From Bacteroidaceae bacterium (lineage in GTDB: Bacteria; Bacteroidota; Bacteroidia; Bacteroidales; Bacteroidaceae), in contig JAFSKK010000007.1 in the NCBI GenBank assembly GCA_017448965.1, positions 1-64,000 on the forward strand: 64,000 bases of DNA, given 5' to 3'. The position numbers and the translations under genes are program-made. Of this stretch, positions 24,201 through 31,959 are shown piece after piece. Position 1 is the first letter of the stretch. The number at the start of each line of letters is the position of its first letter. Under the pieces are notes generated by a model. The model did no database searches. It had not been told where the DNA came from and saw only the letters and a program-made list of their open reading frames with translations.

Positions 24201-25086
24201 CCACATACCATGTTCCCTTCTTGATGCTGAACACGCTGTTGCCCTGTGTGCCCATGCCCGATACTGCCCAGTTCGTCAGGTCGCCTGTCTCGAAACTGGG
24301 GTTCTTAATGCGGTCAGTCATATCCAATGGGCTTTCTGCGCTGGCATTGGCACGAAGGTAGATGTCGATGGCATTCTCTATGCCCACGATGGCTGCGGCT
24401 TGTTCCTCACCATTGACGGCTTCCTGATCTGCCACCGATGCCTCATAACAAGTGCGTGCTTTGGCAATAGCGGTCAGCAGTTGTCCGCTCTCCTTACCCG
24501 TCACGTTGCCGTAGGTGGTCTCAGCGGTCTCGAGGGCTTCAGCCAGTTCTGCGGTCAGGTCTGAGCCTACCTGTGTCAGTCGGAAGTTGTCCACAGAAAT
24601 CCAGTTGCCCGAAGCGTCTTTGCCCACGAAACCGATGGTGACGCTGCCAGATACGAAGTTGAACGCCACCGTATAGTGGTCACGCACCGTCACAGTGGTT
24701 TTCTTGATGGGAGTCTTGAAGAGAGCATGTTTGGAAGGCTCTGCATAGATGTAGGCACCCGTCTGTGCTTTCGTTGGGGTGTCCTCCTGAATGTTCTGTG
24801 CAGCCACTTTCAGTTCGTAGTTGCCTGGCGGCAAGTTCTTGATTTCTTGGCTCACGCTGCCAGAACCCACAGCGCCACCTCTTCCTGTCCATCGCTCCAT
24901 GTAGATGTTGCCATGCTTGATGGTAAAGATGTTGTTGTCACAGGTGCTCATGCCCGAATGAATCCATCCGTCTGTTTTCTGTTCGAAACTTGGATTCTGA
25001 ATCAATGCCGTGCGGTCAGTCTGCGCATTCATAGTGGCGACGCATACCAGCGCCACCAACACCATCGTTAGTCTTGTGCTTCTCAT
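21214..25086 (-). CDS. Large secreted metallopeptidase-like multidomain protein with sorting tail
   Basis: 1290 residues from ATG at 25086 (MRSTRLTMVLVALVCVATMNAQ, a signal peptide); an upstream ATG at 25116 would only add ten polar residues before it. Two similar beta-sandwich modules (about 31-172 and 262-395) share NPSFE, ERWTGRGGAVG, AAQNIQEDTP and NWxSVDNF. Helical FIVAR-like spacers follow each. A fibronectin-III-like segment (about 535-635) leads to a zinc-peptidase-like domain with HEAFHGIGVGTH at 712-723. A ricin-type beta-trefoil-like stretch and another beta-sandwich come next. The C-terminus (YMLDGRKVKGKPAPGIYIVG) has the form of a type IX sorting tail. It probably binds and cuts glycoproteins at the surface; the substrate is unknown. 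Confidence 0.7.
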   Translation of the reverse strand: MRSTRLTMVLVALVCVATMNAQTDRTALIQNPSFEQKTDGWIHSGMSTCDNNIFTIKHGNIYMERWTGRGGAVGSGSVSQEIKNLPPGNYELKVAAQNIQEDTPTKAQTGAYIYAEPSKHALFKTPIKKTTVTVRDHYTVAFNFVSGSVTIGFVGKDASGNWISVDNFRLTQVGSDLTAELAEALETAETTYGNVTGKESGQLLTAIAKARTCYEASVADQEAVNGEEQAAAIVGIENAIDIYLRANASAESPLDMTDRIKNPSFETGDLTNWAVSGMGTQGNSVFSIKKGTWYVERWTGRGGAVGDARLSQTLTSMPAGRYRLKAAAQNIQEDTPNQVQTGAWIFAGTQTKDVGVRANYTLEFVQVADVMEIGFEAKGATGNWLSVDNFQLEYISDSFDDVKEAFSNLIAQAEVLVQKRMNTKAKTALTEAITVAKPLSEQSDAEGWPAAATALESAMSTADTSQEIFARLADAIADARDEISKAPDAQNADYQNAIDAAQTVYDVETTTDNQAEAAITALAEASFAYKVLNGGGSGKAPVVVTDTRFVRGATWAFGRSTVSGSSIVEEGFCWSENPDPKVTDSRTTEYVNQAGKIYWLRDLKPATIYYMRAYAINSDYAVGYGDVIKFVTVPKGTIGHWYNNGGDEETNDRINYAINTAIDYYWNNLSSIHGFGISVTYSPGTPTADCSYGGSMRVGSSSSYQQVGTIMHEAFHGIGVGTHNNWWSGDYRPNGVWAGDRVTEALRFWDNNTDGVLAGDDMHLWPYGCNGAHEDTHNDNLYCMMGILAQALNEDGLPGSGEIGYALPYYAFDQEDGVKYYIKNEDSKHGLHSAYLVETATHQLQWKTMTAEEAATNDAAAWYITFTPSNQYYQLKNASTGYYMTYSSGIKTVKHTTPTSDDNFHLMRGRVDVGGQRGYYIIHPESSSNPPVLNATASGKTATTTWNIANTATTQRWLIMTAEEALNFDNGNIDEARDAFAEMLAQIRKLAKTPHEEDVEGADAALSSTLSTLETQAEACTKGVEVDALTQQARSAAVTFLSSVSVTDVEQPFDLTFMLENPDFDKDATSGWTTTNSNCNYEAQAVEFYENTFNFYQVLEDMPSGTYELCAYAFQRPGKPEDIFTPYDKGTAKVTTSLYINSTTAPVCHLCDDRQSKALFNDGGWGSDKTMADGTYIPNCMVGASKYFAKGLYDSSVGAQLANAGSSLRVGIKCTSAPTYYWTMFDHFRLFFYGGNQTVTDITDVPMDDAKGQASDASASAIYMLDGRKVKGKPAPGIYIVGKKKVMIRK

Positions 25087-25117
25087 ATTTGCTGTGCTTT
25101 TTTGATTTGGGGGCAAA

Positions 25118-25125
25118 AATACATA
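25118..25125 (-). promoter_or_regulatory. -7 box of the large metallopeptidase-like gene
   Basis: TATTTTTG on the minus strand fits TAnnTTTG about 32 bp upstream of the start at 25086; the -33 region has only a partial TTG. Confidence 0.45.
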
Positions 25126-25193
25126 TCATTTCTGATAATTCAATGATTTTGTGGACATTTTTTCAAATGGAAGACTTTTTTCCCGTTGATGGG

Positions 25194-25225
25194 ACTTGTT
25201 TTTTGTAAAATAGTCCGTACCTTCG
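25194..25225 (+). promoter_or_regulatory. Putative promoter of the M6-type protease gene
   Basis: ACTTG around 25194-25198, a 19-nt spacer, then TACCTTCG (25218-25225), one base off the TAnnTTTG consensus. It faces away from the divergent gene's box 100 bp to the left. Confidence 0.4.
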
Positions 25226-25241
25226 CCAAATATTTCGAGCG

Positions 25242-26720
25242 ATGATGTCAAGAAAGAAATATGCAATAACCCTCCTGCTGTTGCTGATGGGCTTGGTGGC
25301 AATGGCTCAGGACACGATTCGCATGCGCAGTTGTCGGATGGGGAAGGTGCCTGAGCATGTCTTGTTGCGTCGTTCCTTACGGGCAACAGGCAATCCCTAT
25401 GTGGGCGACCGCCGCCAGTTGGTGGTGCTGGCAGCATTTGCCGACCAGCAGTTCAAGGCGTCCAATCCCTTGTTGCTGTGGCACAAGATATTCAATCAGG
25501 AGAGATTCGACGAAGCCCCCTTTCATGGTTCTGTTCACGATTATTTCTATGATCAGAGTGGCGGGAAGTTCCGATTGACTTTCGACCTTCACTACGTCTG
25601 TCTGGCCGACAACCGCTCGAAATATCGCAGTACAGAACAAGATGACGAGAACTCAAAATATCTGGTCAACGACCTCCTCGACTCGCTGGTGAACAGGGGC
25701 GGCATCGACTGGGAGCCCTACGATTGGGATGGTGATGGCTACATTGACCAGTTGCTCATCGTCTTTGCAGGCAGGGGAATGAATGCAGGTGGGGGAACCA
25801 ACAGCGTCTGGCCTCACCAATGGTGGCTCAGTGCCCACTGGGACAGCGAAGCCCGCACCGTCAGCAGTGCAGGGAAGGACTACACCATTGACGCTTATTG
25901 CTGTGTGCAGGAATTATATCTGCAAGACACCTACGGCTCCTTTGGCACCATCTGCCACGAATACAGTCACTGCATGGGTTTGCCCGATTTCTACTACGGC
26001 AGCAGAGTCGTTGTGGGAGGTTGGGACATCATGGACTCTGGCGACAAGAACGGAGCTGGGTTCTGTCCTGCAGGCTATTCTTCCCATGAACGTATGTTGA
26101 TGGGGTGGATGGACATTCCTGAAATCACCTCTCCCACCACCATCACAGGCATGATGGCCTTGGGCGAGGAACCGCAATCTTATATGCTGCGCAACGACGC
26201 TTATAGCAATGAATATTACATCTTGGAGAACCGTCAGAAGACAGGGTGGGACGAAAAGTTGCCTGGCAGCGGACTCATCATCTTCCACATCGACTACGAC
26301 CCCAAAGTATGGCGAGGGGCAAGGTCGAATCTGACCCCCAACACCAGCCAGAAACAATGCTACACCCTCTTTCATGCCAACAACAAAAACAATACTTACT
26401 ATGAAGCAGGGTGGGCATACCCCTACCTGTCCAACGACTCGCTGACCAACACCTCTTCGCCTGTCGCTGTGTTGGCTCATCCCAACACCGATGGCACCAC
26501 CCTCATGTCCAAGCCCATCACCAACATCAGCGTCACCAACGGCCTGATCTCCTTCGATGTGATGGGAGGAGACGCACAGACCGACATCGCCAGTCCTTCC
26601 CCCGATGCCTCTCTCCCAGTCACCATCTATGCCCCCGACGGCACACCCCGTTCCCAACTCTCCCACGGCGTGAACATCGTCAAGCAAGGAGGCAAGGTGT
26701 CGAAGATTTATCAGAAGTGA
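25242..26720 (+). CDS. M6-family secreted metalloprotease
   Basis: 492 residues with signal peptide (MMSRKKYAITLLLLLMGLVAMAQ). The immune-inhibitor-A-like catalytic domain spans about 45-400, with the zinc site HEYSHCMGLPDFYY near residue 238 (HExxH plus downstream Asp) and upstream GFGxxN-like strands around LLIVFAGRGMNAGG. A short C-terminal region ending VTIYAPDGTPRSQLSHGVNI resembles a type IX sorting tail but is weaker than usual. It is divergently transcribed from the large metallopeptidase-like gene, with 155 bp between them, so the two may share control. It probably degrades extracellular proteins. Confidence 0.85.
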   Translation: MMSRKKYAITLLLLLMGLVAMAQDTIRMRSCRMGKVPEHVLLRRSLRATGNPYVGDRRQLVVLAAFADQQFKASNPLLLWHKIFNQERFDEAPFHGSVHDYFYDQSGGKFRLTFDLHYVCLADNRSKYRSTEQDDENSKYLVNDLLDSLVNRGGIDWEPYDWDGDGYIDQLLIVFAGRGMNAGGGTNSVWPHQWWLSAHWDSEARTVSSAGKDYTIDAYCCVQELYLQDTYGSFGTICHEYSHCMGLPDFYYGSRVVVGGWDIMDSGDKNGAGFCPAGYSSHERMLMGWMDIPEITSPTTITGMMALGEEPQSYMLRNDAYSNEYYILENRQKTGWDEKLPGSGLIIFHIDYDPKVWRGARSNLTPNTSQKQCYTLFHANNKNNTYYEAGWAYPYLSNDSLTNTSSPVAVLAHPNTDGTTLMSKPITNISVTNGLISFDVMGGDAQTDIASPSPDASLPVTIYAPDGTPRSQLSHGVNIVKQGGKVSKIYQK

Positions 26721-26734
26721 AGAAGCATGAATTG

Positions 26735-26770
26735 ACACCCTCGTTACCTATTAATTGGGAACGGGGGTGT
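26735..26770 (+). terminator. Hairpin after the M6 protease gene
   Basis: ACACCCTCGTTACC (26735-26748) pairs with GGGAACGGGGGTGT (26757-26770), with one wobble and one mismatch, and an 8-nt A/T loop. TATTG follows rather than a T-run. It overlaps the dispersed repeat described separately. Confidence 0.5.
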
Positions 26771-26809
26771 TATTGTATTGGTAGTGGAGGTTTCAATTAA
26801 GTGGCAACG
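26741..26809. repeat. Dispersed intergenic repeat, copy A
   Basis: A 69-bp segment with a related copy at 56918-56986. The last 33 bases (26777-26809) match the other copy at 27 of 33 positions, including AATTAAGTGG. Both copies lie just after a gene with a type IX-like tail. Confidence 0.55.
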
Positions 26810-26878
26810 ACGGTGGATAATTGACAATAGGCAAATAGACTATTGCGATGCGTACAAACCTGACGGCAATTGTCCATT

Positions 26879-26931
26879 AAACGAACGAAGAGAGAGGAAC
26901 CGCTTTGTGCGCTCCTCTCTCTTCGTTTGTT
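26879..26931 (-). terminator. Long hairpin between convergent genes
   Basis: AACGAACGAAGAGAGAGGA (from 26879) pairs along its full length, with one G-T wobble, with the complementary stretch ending at 26931; the loop is 15 nt. It lies 22 bp after the stop of the minus-strand HerA-like gene and probably serves as its terminator, and perhaps for both directions. Confidence 0.65.
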
Positions 26932-26953
26932 ATCGGATTGGGCGATTTGTCTC

Positions 26954-28780
26954 TTATTTGAAGATGTTCTTCAGGATTTCGTTGGTCACCTTGCGGGTGG
27001 CGGTGTTGGCGGCTGTTTTGGCGGCGCTGCCGATGATGGAGCCTGAGGAGGAACTCTTCTTGGAGGAGGTCTTCTTGGAGGAGGAAGAGTTGCCTGTGAT
27101 TTTCTTGCCGACGGAGGTGCCTACCTGATGGCCTACGGAGCCGAGGACGGCGCCGATGAGGGTGCCGAAGATGGTGCGCTTCCACATGCCTGAGGATTTG
27201 GATTTCTCCTTGGCTTGACGTTCGGTTTCCTTGCGCTGACGTTCTGCCTCTTTCTCTTCTTCCTTACGCAGACGTTCTGCCTCGCGTGCGGCTTCACGTT
27301 CCTGCTTCTCCTGCTCGCGCTGGCGGCGAAGGGCTTCTACGGCTTCTTCACGCTCCTTGCGTGCGGCTTCCTTCTCTTCTTCCTTTTGCAGTTTCTCCTG
27401 TTCCTTGCGCTGACGTTCTGCTTCTTTCTCAGCCTCTTTCTGCTGCTTTTCCTCTTCCTGACGGCGCAGCATGGCGGCTGCTTCGGCATCTTCCTGCTCC
27501 TTCTGGGCGATGAGCACTTCGTAGGCGCTTTCGCGGTCGAAATAGTTGGCGTATTCCTTGATGTGGTCGGGTGCGGCATTCTGGATGTCGAGTCGTTGAC
27601 CTTCGGTGATGGCGCCTATCTGGCTGAGGGGGAAGAGCATCTTGGCGCATTGCACGATGGTGGGGGCACCTTTCTCGTCGAGCACGGACACGAGCGCTTC
27701 GCCTGTGCCGAGTTCCATGATGGCCTGTTCTGTGCTGAAGGCGGGGTTGGCGCGGAAGGACTGTGCTGCCACACGCACGGCTTTCTGGTCTTTGGGCGTG
27801 TAGGCACGGAGGGCATGCTGGATGCGGTTGCCCAACTGGCCGAGGATGGCGTCGGGAATGTCGGAGGGTGACTGGGTGATGAAGTAGATGCCCACACCCT
27901 TGGAGCGGATGAGTCGGATGACCTGTTCGAGTTTGTCCACCATCGCCTTGGAGGTGCCGTCGAAGAGCATGTGTGCCTCGTCGAAGAAGAAGACGAGTTT
28001 GGGCAATTCCTGGTCGCCAATCTCTGGCAGGGTGGCGTAGAGTTCCGTCATGAGCCAGAGGAGGAAGGTGGAATAGAGTTTGGGGTTGAGCATGAGTTTG
28101 TCGGCTGCCAGCACACTCATCACGCCCATGCCGTCCTCCATGTCGATGAGGTCTTCGACGTTGAAGGAGGGTTCGCCAAAGAACTGGTCGCCACCCTCGC
28201 TCTCAATCTCCAAAACGGCTCGTTGGATGGCGCCGATGCTGGCTGGGGAGATGTTGCCATAGACGGTGGTGAAGAGGTTGGCGTTCTGACCCACGAAGTC
28301 GAGCATGAGACGGAGGTCTTTCAGGTCGATGAGCAGGAGTTCCTTGTCGTCGGCAATGCGGAAGACGATGTTGAGCACGCCGCTCTGCACGTCGCTAAGC
28401 CCCATGAGGCGGCTGAGCAACTGCGGCCCCATTGCTGACACGGTGGTGCGCATGGGGAATCCTTGTTCGCCAAACACGTCGTAGAAACGCACAGGGCATG
28501 CCTTGAAGTCGGGATTGGGCACACCGAAGGCATCCTTGCGCTTCTCGATGAAGGAGGACATCTTGCCTGCCTGTGAGATGCCTGAGAGGTCGCCTTTCAT
28601 GTCGGCCATGAAGCAGGGCACTCCTGCCTGTGAGAAGGTCTCTGCGAGCACTTGCAGGGAGACGGTCTTGCCTGTACCTGTAGCACCTGCGATGAGACCG
28701 TGACGATTACACATTCTGCCCGTCAGATTGATGGGGCCATCTGCGCCATGCGCGATATAAAGATTTCCGTCTAAATACAT
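26954..28780 (-). CDS. HerA/YjgR-like ATPase (DUF853 family) with long charged coiled coil
   Basis: 608 residues. The FtsK/HerA-type ATPase domain covers about 1-430: P-loop GATGTGKTVS near residue 33, MKGDLSG, and Walker B LVFFFDEAHMLFDG near residue 265. QSPSDIPDAILGQLGNRIQH is highly typical of the YjgR/DUF853 family. Residues about 435-545 are a Glu/Lys/Arg-rich coiled coil. The C-terminus has a Gly-rich hydrophobic patch (TIFGTLIGAVLGSVGHQVGT) and a Ser/Lys-rich linker. The cellular role of this family is not settled. It is 30 bp downstream of dsbD, in a spacer made almost only of short repeats. Confidence 0.85.
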   Translation of the reverse strand: MYLDGNLYIAHGADGPINLTGRMCNRHGLIAGATGTGKTVSLQVLAETFSQAGVPCFMADMKGDLSGISQAGKMSSFIEKRKDAFGVPNPDFKACPVRFYDVFGEQGFPMRTTVSAMGPQLLSRLMGLSDVQSGVLNIVFRIADDKELLLIDLKDLRLMLDFVGQNANLFTTVYGNISPASIGAIQRAVLEIESEGGDQFFGEPSFNVEDLIDMEDGMGVMSVLAADKLMLNPKLYSTFLLWLMTELYATLPEIGDQELPKLVFFFDEAHMLFDGTSKAMVDKLEQVIRLIRSKGVGIYFITQSPSDIPDAILGQLGNRIQHALRAYTPKDQKAVRVAAQSFRANPAFSTEQAIMELGTGEALVSVLDEKGAPTIVQCAKMLFPLSQIGAITEGQRLDIQNAAPDHIKEYANYFDRESAYEVLIAQKEQEDAEAAAMLRRQEEEKQQKEAEKEAERQRKEQEKLQKEEEKEAARKEREEAVEALRRQREQEKQEREAAREAERLRKEEEKEAERQRKETERQAKEKSKSSGMWKRTIFGTLIGAVLGSVGHQVGTSVGKKITGNSSSSKKTSSKKSSSSGSIIGSAAKTAANTATRKVTNEILKNIFK

Positions 28781-28787
28781 ATTTGTT

Positions 28788-28833
28788 GGGAATTATGGGA
28801 ATTATGGGAATTAATGGGAATTCTGGGAATAGT
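28788..28833. repeat. Five-copy GGGAATTAT minisatellite across the dsbD stop
   Basis: GGGAAT begins at 28788, 28797, 28806, 28816 and 28825, so periods are 9-10 bp. Two copies encode the last residues of DsbD, one spans its TAA stop, and the rest fill the spacer up to 7 bp before the HerA-like start. Confidence 0.85.
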
Positions 28834-30892
28834 GGGCGAGTCCGCTTTCGAGCCAATTGAGGAACTTGTAGACATCCTCGTCGTAGGAGTAGCTCTTCTC
28901 CAAGAGATGGCCGTCGTTGTCGAGCAGCACATAGAAGGGTTGGGCGGTGGCACCAAACTTGGTGGATTGGAGGTGGCTCCACTTGTCGCCGATGGTGCGG
29001 AGTTTCCGCTCGTTGCCTTCGCTGTCCTTCACCACGATGGGTGCTGACAAGGGGGTCTTCTCGTCCACGTAGAGTTGGATGAGCACGTAGCTGTTGGTCA
29101 TGATGTAGGCCACATCGGGGTCGGTGAAGACGGCTGCCTCCATCTTGCGGCAATTGACACAACCATAGCCCGTGAAGTCTATCATGACGGGCATGTGGTG
29201 CTCCTTCGCGTAGCGCATACCCTCTTCGTAGTCGGTGAACTTGGGCTTGACTTCCTGTTCTGATGCCAGATTGAAGTCCTGTGTCTTCATGGGCGGCGCA
29301 AAGGCGCTGACGGCCTTGAGAGGTGCGCCCCATAAGCCCGGAATCATGTAGATGGCGAAGGAGAAGGAGATGAGCGCCATGAAGAAACGAGGGATGGAGG
29401 TCTTGGGATGCAGGACTTTCTCTCCCATCTCGTCATATTCTTCTTCGTCGTGAGGGAATCGAATCCAGCCGATGAGGTAGGCTCCCAGCAGGGCTGCAAG
29501 GACAATCCAGATGGAGAGGAACACCTCGCGGTCGAGCAATCCCCAACCGTATGCGAGGTCGGCCACAGAGAAGAACTTGAGGGCAAAAGCCAGTTCGACA
29601 AAGCCGAGCGTCACCTTCACCACGTTCATCCAGTTGCCGCTCTTGGGTGCTGCATTCAGCCATTGGGGGAAGAGGGCGAAGAGCGTGAAGGGCAAAGCCA
29701 AGGCGATGGCAAAGCCCAACATGCCGACGACGGGGCCGATGATGCTGGAGGTGGCCACTTCCACGAGGAGGAAGCCGATGATGGGGCCTGTGCAGGAGAA
29801 ACTGACCAACACCAAGGTGAAGGCCATCAGGAAGATGCTCAGCACACCTGTGGTGCTGTTGGCCTTGTTGTCGATGGCGGTGTTCCACTTCGAGGGCAAC
29901 GTGATTTCGAAGCCTCCGATGAAGGAGATGCCGAACACGAGCAGCATGAGGAAGAAGAGGATGTTGAACACGGCATTGGTGGCCAAGTCGTTGAGGGCTG
30001 AGGCACCAAAGATGGCGGTGATGACCAAGCCCAACGTGACATAGATGACGATGATGCTGATGCCGTAGAGGATGGCGTCGCGGAGGCCGCGTTTTTTGGC
30101 TGCCGCTTTCTCTTCAGGGGTGGATTTCTTGGTGGTGCCACGCTTCAGGAAGAAGGACACGGTCATGGGGATGATAGGCCACACGCAGGGGGTGAACAGG
30201 GCGATGAGACCGCCTATCAGGCCAAGGACGAAGAGTTGCAGGAGGGTGTTATCATGGATGGGGGTGGGGTCGTCGATGTCGGGTTCCCACTCCATCTCAT
30301 CCTCTTCGAGGGGAACGCTGTCGGTCACGATGGTGCTGGAATCGGCAAGAGCCGCCGTTTCTTGGGCTGGCTCTTCCTTTGTCTCCTCTTTCTTCTGTTC
30401 GGCCTCCTCCTTCTTCTCCTCCTTGGCCTCTTCTTGGGTCTTCACTTCGCCATTGAAGGAGAAATCGACAGAGGTGGGCGGTGTGCAATTCTGGTCGTTG
30501 CAGGCACCATAGCGCAGATAGCCCTCCACTTCGTACTTGCCGCCTGTCAGTTTCAGTTTCTGCTTGAAGGTGGCGGTGTTCTCGAAGTAGTAGACATCGG
30601 CATCGAACATGTCTTCGTATTTCTTGATGGGTGTGGTGGATGGTTTCAGCGAGCCGTCGAGTTTGGCTCCTGAGATTTTCTCCACAGTGAGTGTGGTGGG
30701 TGTAGGACCATCGGGCACCACTTGGGTGCTGTACATGTGCCAGCCGCTCTGGATGGTTGCAGAGAAGGTGATGACTGCCTCAGTGGGAGAGGTCTCCTTG
30801 ATGGAGGTGGTCACCTTCACTGGGTTCATGAATTGTGCGTTGGCCACAAGCACACAGCAGCATGTCAGTAGGGTAAAAAGAAACCGTCTCAT
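28811..30892 (-). CDS. dsbD: Thiol:disulfide interchange protein DsbD
   Basis: Carries electrons from cytoplasmic thioredoxin across the inner membrane to periplasmic thiols. 693 residues with signal peptide (MRRFLFTLLTCCCVLVANAQ). An N-terminal DsbD-alpha-like domain spans about 25-150 and has the Cys pair in GACNDQNCTPP. An acidic Glu/Lys linker follows (about 150-200), then the eight-segment membrane domain (about 225-520, with TPCVWPIIPMT and SFSCTGPIIG supplying the paired cysteines). The C-terminal thioredoxin-like domain has DFTGYGCVNCRKME. It is 57 bp downstream of trxB, which keeps its electron donor reduced. Confidence 0.93.
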   Translation of the reverse strand: MRRFLFTLLTCCCVLVANAQFMNPVKVTTSIKETSPTEAVITFSATIQSGWHMYSTQVVPDGPTPTTLTVEKISGAKLDGSLKPSTTPIKKYEDMFDADVYYFENTATFKQKLKLTGGKYEVEGYLRYGACNDQNCTPPTSVDFSFNGEVKTQEEAKEEKKEEAEQKKEETKEEPAQETAALADSSTIVTDSVPLEEDEMEWEPDIDDPTPIHDNTLLQLFVLGLIGGLIALFTPCVWPIIPMTVSFFLKRGTTKKSTPEEKAAAKKRGLRDAILYGISIIVIYVTLGLVITAIFGASALNDLATNAVFNILFFLMLLVFGISFIGGFEITLPSKWNTAIDNKANSTTGVLSIFLMAFTLVLVSFSCTGPIIGFLLVEVATSSIIGPVVGMLGFAIALALPFTLFALFPQWLNAAPKSGNWMNVVKVTLGFVELAFALKFFSVADLAYGWGLLDREVFLSIWIVLAALLGAYLIGWIRFPHDEEEYDEMGEKVLHPKTSIPRFFMALISFSFAIYMIPGLWGAPLKAVSAFAPPMKTQDFNLASEQEVKPKFTDYEEGMRYAKEHHMPVMIDFTGYGCVNCRKMEAAVFTDPDVAYIMTNSYVLIQLYVDEKTPLSAPIVVKDSEGNERKLRTIGDKWSHLQSTKFGATAQPFYVLLDNDGHLLEKSYSYDEDVYKFLNWLESGLAHYSQNSH

Positions 30893-30949
30893 TTGCTTGT
30901 TGTTATCAGTTCTTCCTTTTGTTCATGCACTCTCTTCAAGGAATGGGAT

Positions 30950-31897
30950 TTAGTGCAAGCCCTTCTCCTGCAGATAGTGCAAGGCATCGATGGCTGCATG
31001 GCAACCGCTTCCGGCAGCGCTGATAGCTTGACGATAGAGCGGGTCGGCCACATCGCCAGCGGCGAACACACCTGGGATGTTGGTAGCGGTGGTGGGCTGC
31101 TGCACCTTGATGTAACCCTGTTCGTCCACTTCCACATCAGGACGGAATAGCTCGCTGTTGGGGTGATGCCCGATGGCCAAGAAGAAGCCGTCGATGGGCA
31201 GATCGTAGCGACGCTCGCCTTCCTTGCCCTTGTTCTCGACGAGGTGTGCTCCTTCCACGCCGTTGTCGCCATAGAGTCCTTCTGTCTGCGTGTTCCAGAG
31301 GATTTCGATGTTCTCTGCCTCCTTCACCTTCTGCTGCATGGCATCGCTGGCACGAAGCACATCACGGCGCACAATCATATAGACTTTCTTGGCGAGGCTG
31401 GCCAGATACTGTGCCTCTTCGCAGGCTGTGTCGCCACCGCCCACAACTGCCACCACTCTCTTGCGATAGAAGAAGCCGTCGCAGGTGGCACAAGCCGATA
31501 CTCCTTGTCCTGCATATTTCTTCTCGTCGTCCAAGCCAAGATACTTGGCAGAGGCTCCTGTGGAGATGATGATGGTGTGCGCTTCCAGCACGGTGCCGTC
31601 GTCGGTTGTGGCCTTGTGAGGTGTGGAGCCATCTTTCGAGAGTTCCACCTTCGTGATCATGCCATAGCGGATGTCTGTGCCCAATCGCTCCGTCTGCTTG
31701 CGGAGGTCGTCCATCAGTTCTGTGCCTGTGGTGCCGTTGGGATAACCTGGGAAATTGTCCACTTCTGTGGTTTGTGTGAGTTGTCCGCCTGGTTGCATGC
31801 CCTCGTAGAGCACAGGGCTGAGCGAACTTCTTGATGCGTAGATGGCTGCTGTGTATCCAGCAGGGCCACTACCTATAATCAATGTCTTTAATGCCAT
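30950..31897 (-). CDS. trxB: Thioredoxin-disulfide reductase
   Basis: Reduces thioredoxin with NADPH through FAD. 315 residues from ATG at 31897 (MALKTLIIGSGPAGYTAAIY); the longer frame would start inside the promoter region. Seen are the FAD dinucleotide fold GSGPAGYTAA, the redox pair CATC in VSACATCDGFFYRKR, the NADPH fold VVGGGDTACEEA and the C-terminal GVFAAGDVAD. It heads a likely operon trxB - dsbD - HerA-like, whose first two genes form one electron path to the periplasm. Confidence 0.97.
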   Translation of the reverse strand: MALKTLIIGSGPAGYTAAIYASRSSLSPVLYEGMQPGGQLTQTTEVDNFPGYPNGTTGTELMDDLRKQTERLGTDIRYGMITKVELSKDGSTPHKATTDDGTVLEAHTIIISTGASAKYLGLDDEKKYAGQGVSACATCDGFFYRKRVVAVVGGGDTACEEAQYLASLAKKVYMIVRRDVLRASDAMQQKVKEAENIEILWNTQTEGLYGDNGVEGAHLVENKGKEGERRYDLPIDGFFLAIGHHPNSELFRPDVEVDEQGYIKVQQPTTATNIPGVFAAGDVADPLYRQAISAAGSGCHAAIDALHYLQEKGLH

Positions 31898-31927
31898 TTT
31901 ATGTTGAGTTTTTAAGTTTTCGATGGG

Positions 31928-31935
31928 CAAAGGTA
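31928..31935 (-). promoter_or_regulatory. -7 box of trxB
   Basis: TACCTTTG on the minus strand, 30 bp upstream of the trxB ATG; the expected -33 TTTG is degenerate (ACTG). Confidence 0.55.
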
Positions 31936-31959
31936 CAACTTTTCTGCTTTTTTGCCAGT

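Noticed and set aside
27215..27871. Plus-strand frame of 218 residues rich in Leu/Phe opposite the HerA-like gene
   Set aside because: It is the antisense of the Glu/Lys-rich coiled coil; reverse reading of such codons gives Leu/Phe runs.
29408..30044. Glu/His-rich frames opposite dsbD
   Set aside because: Antisense shadows of the membrane segments of DsbD; no start signal or family match.
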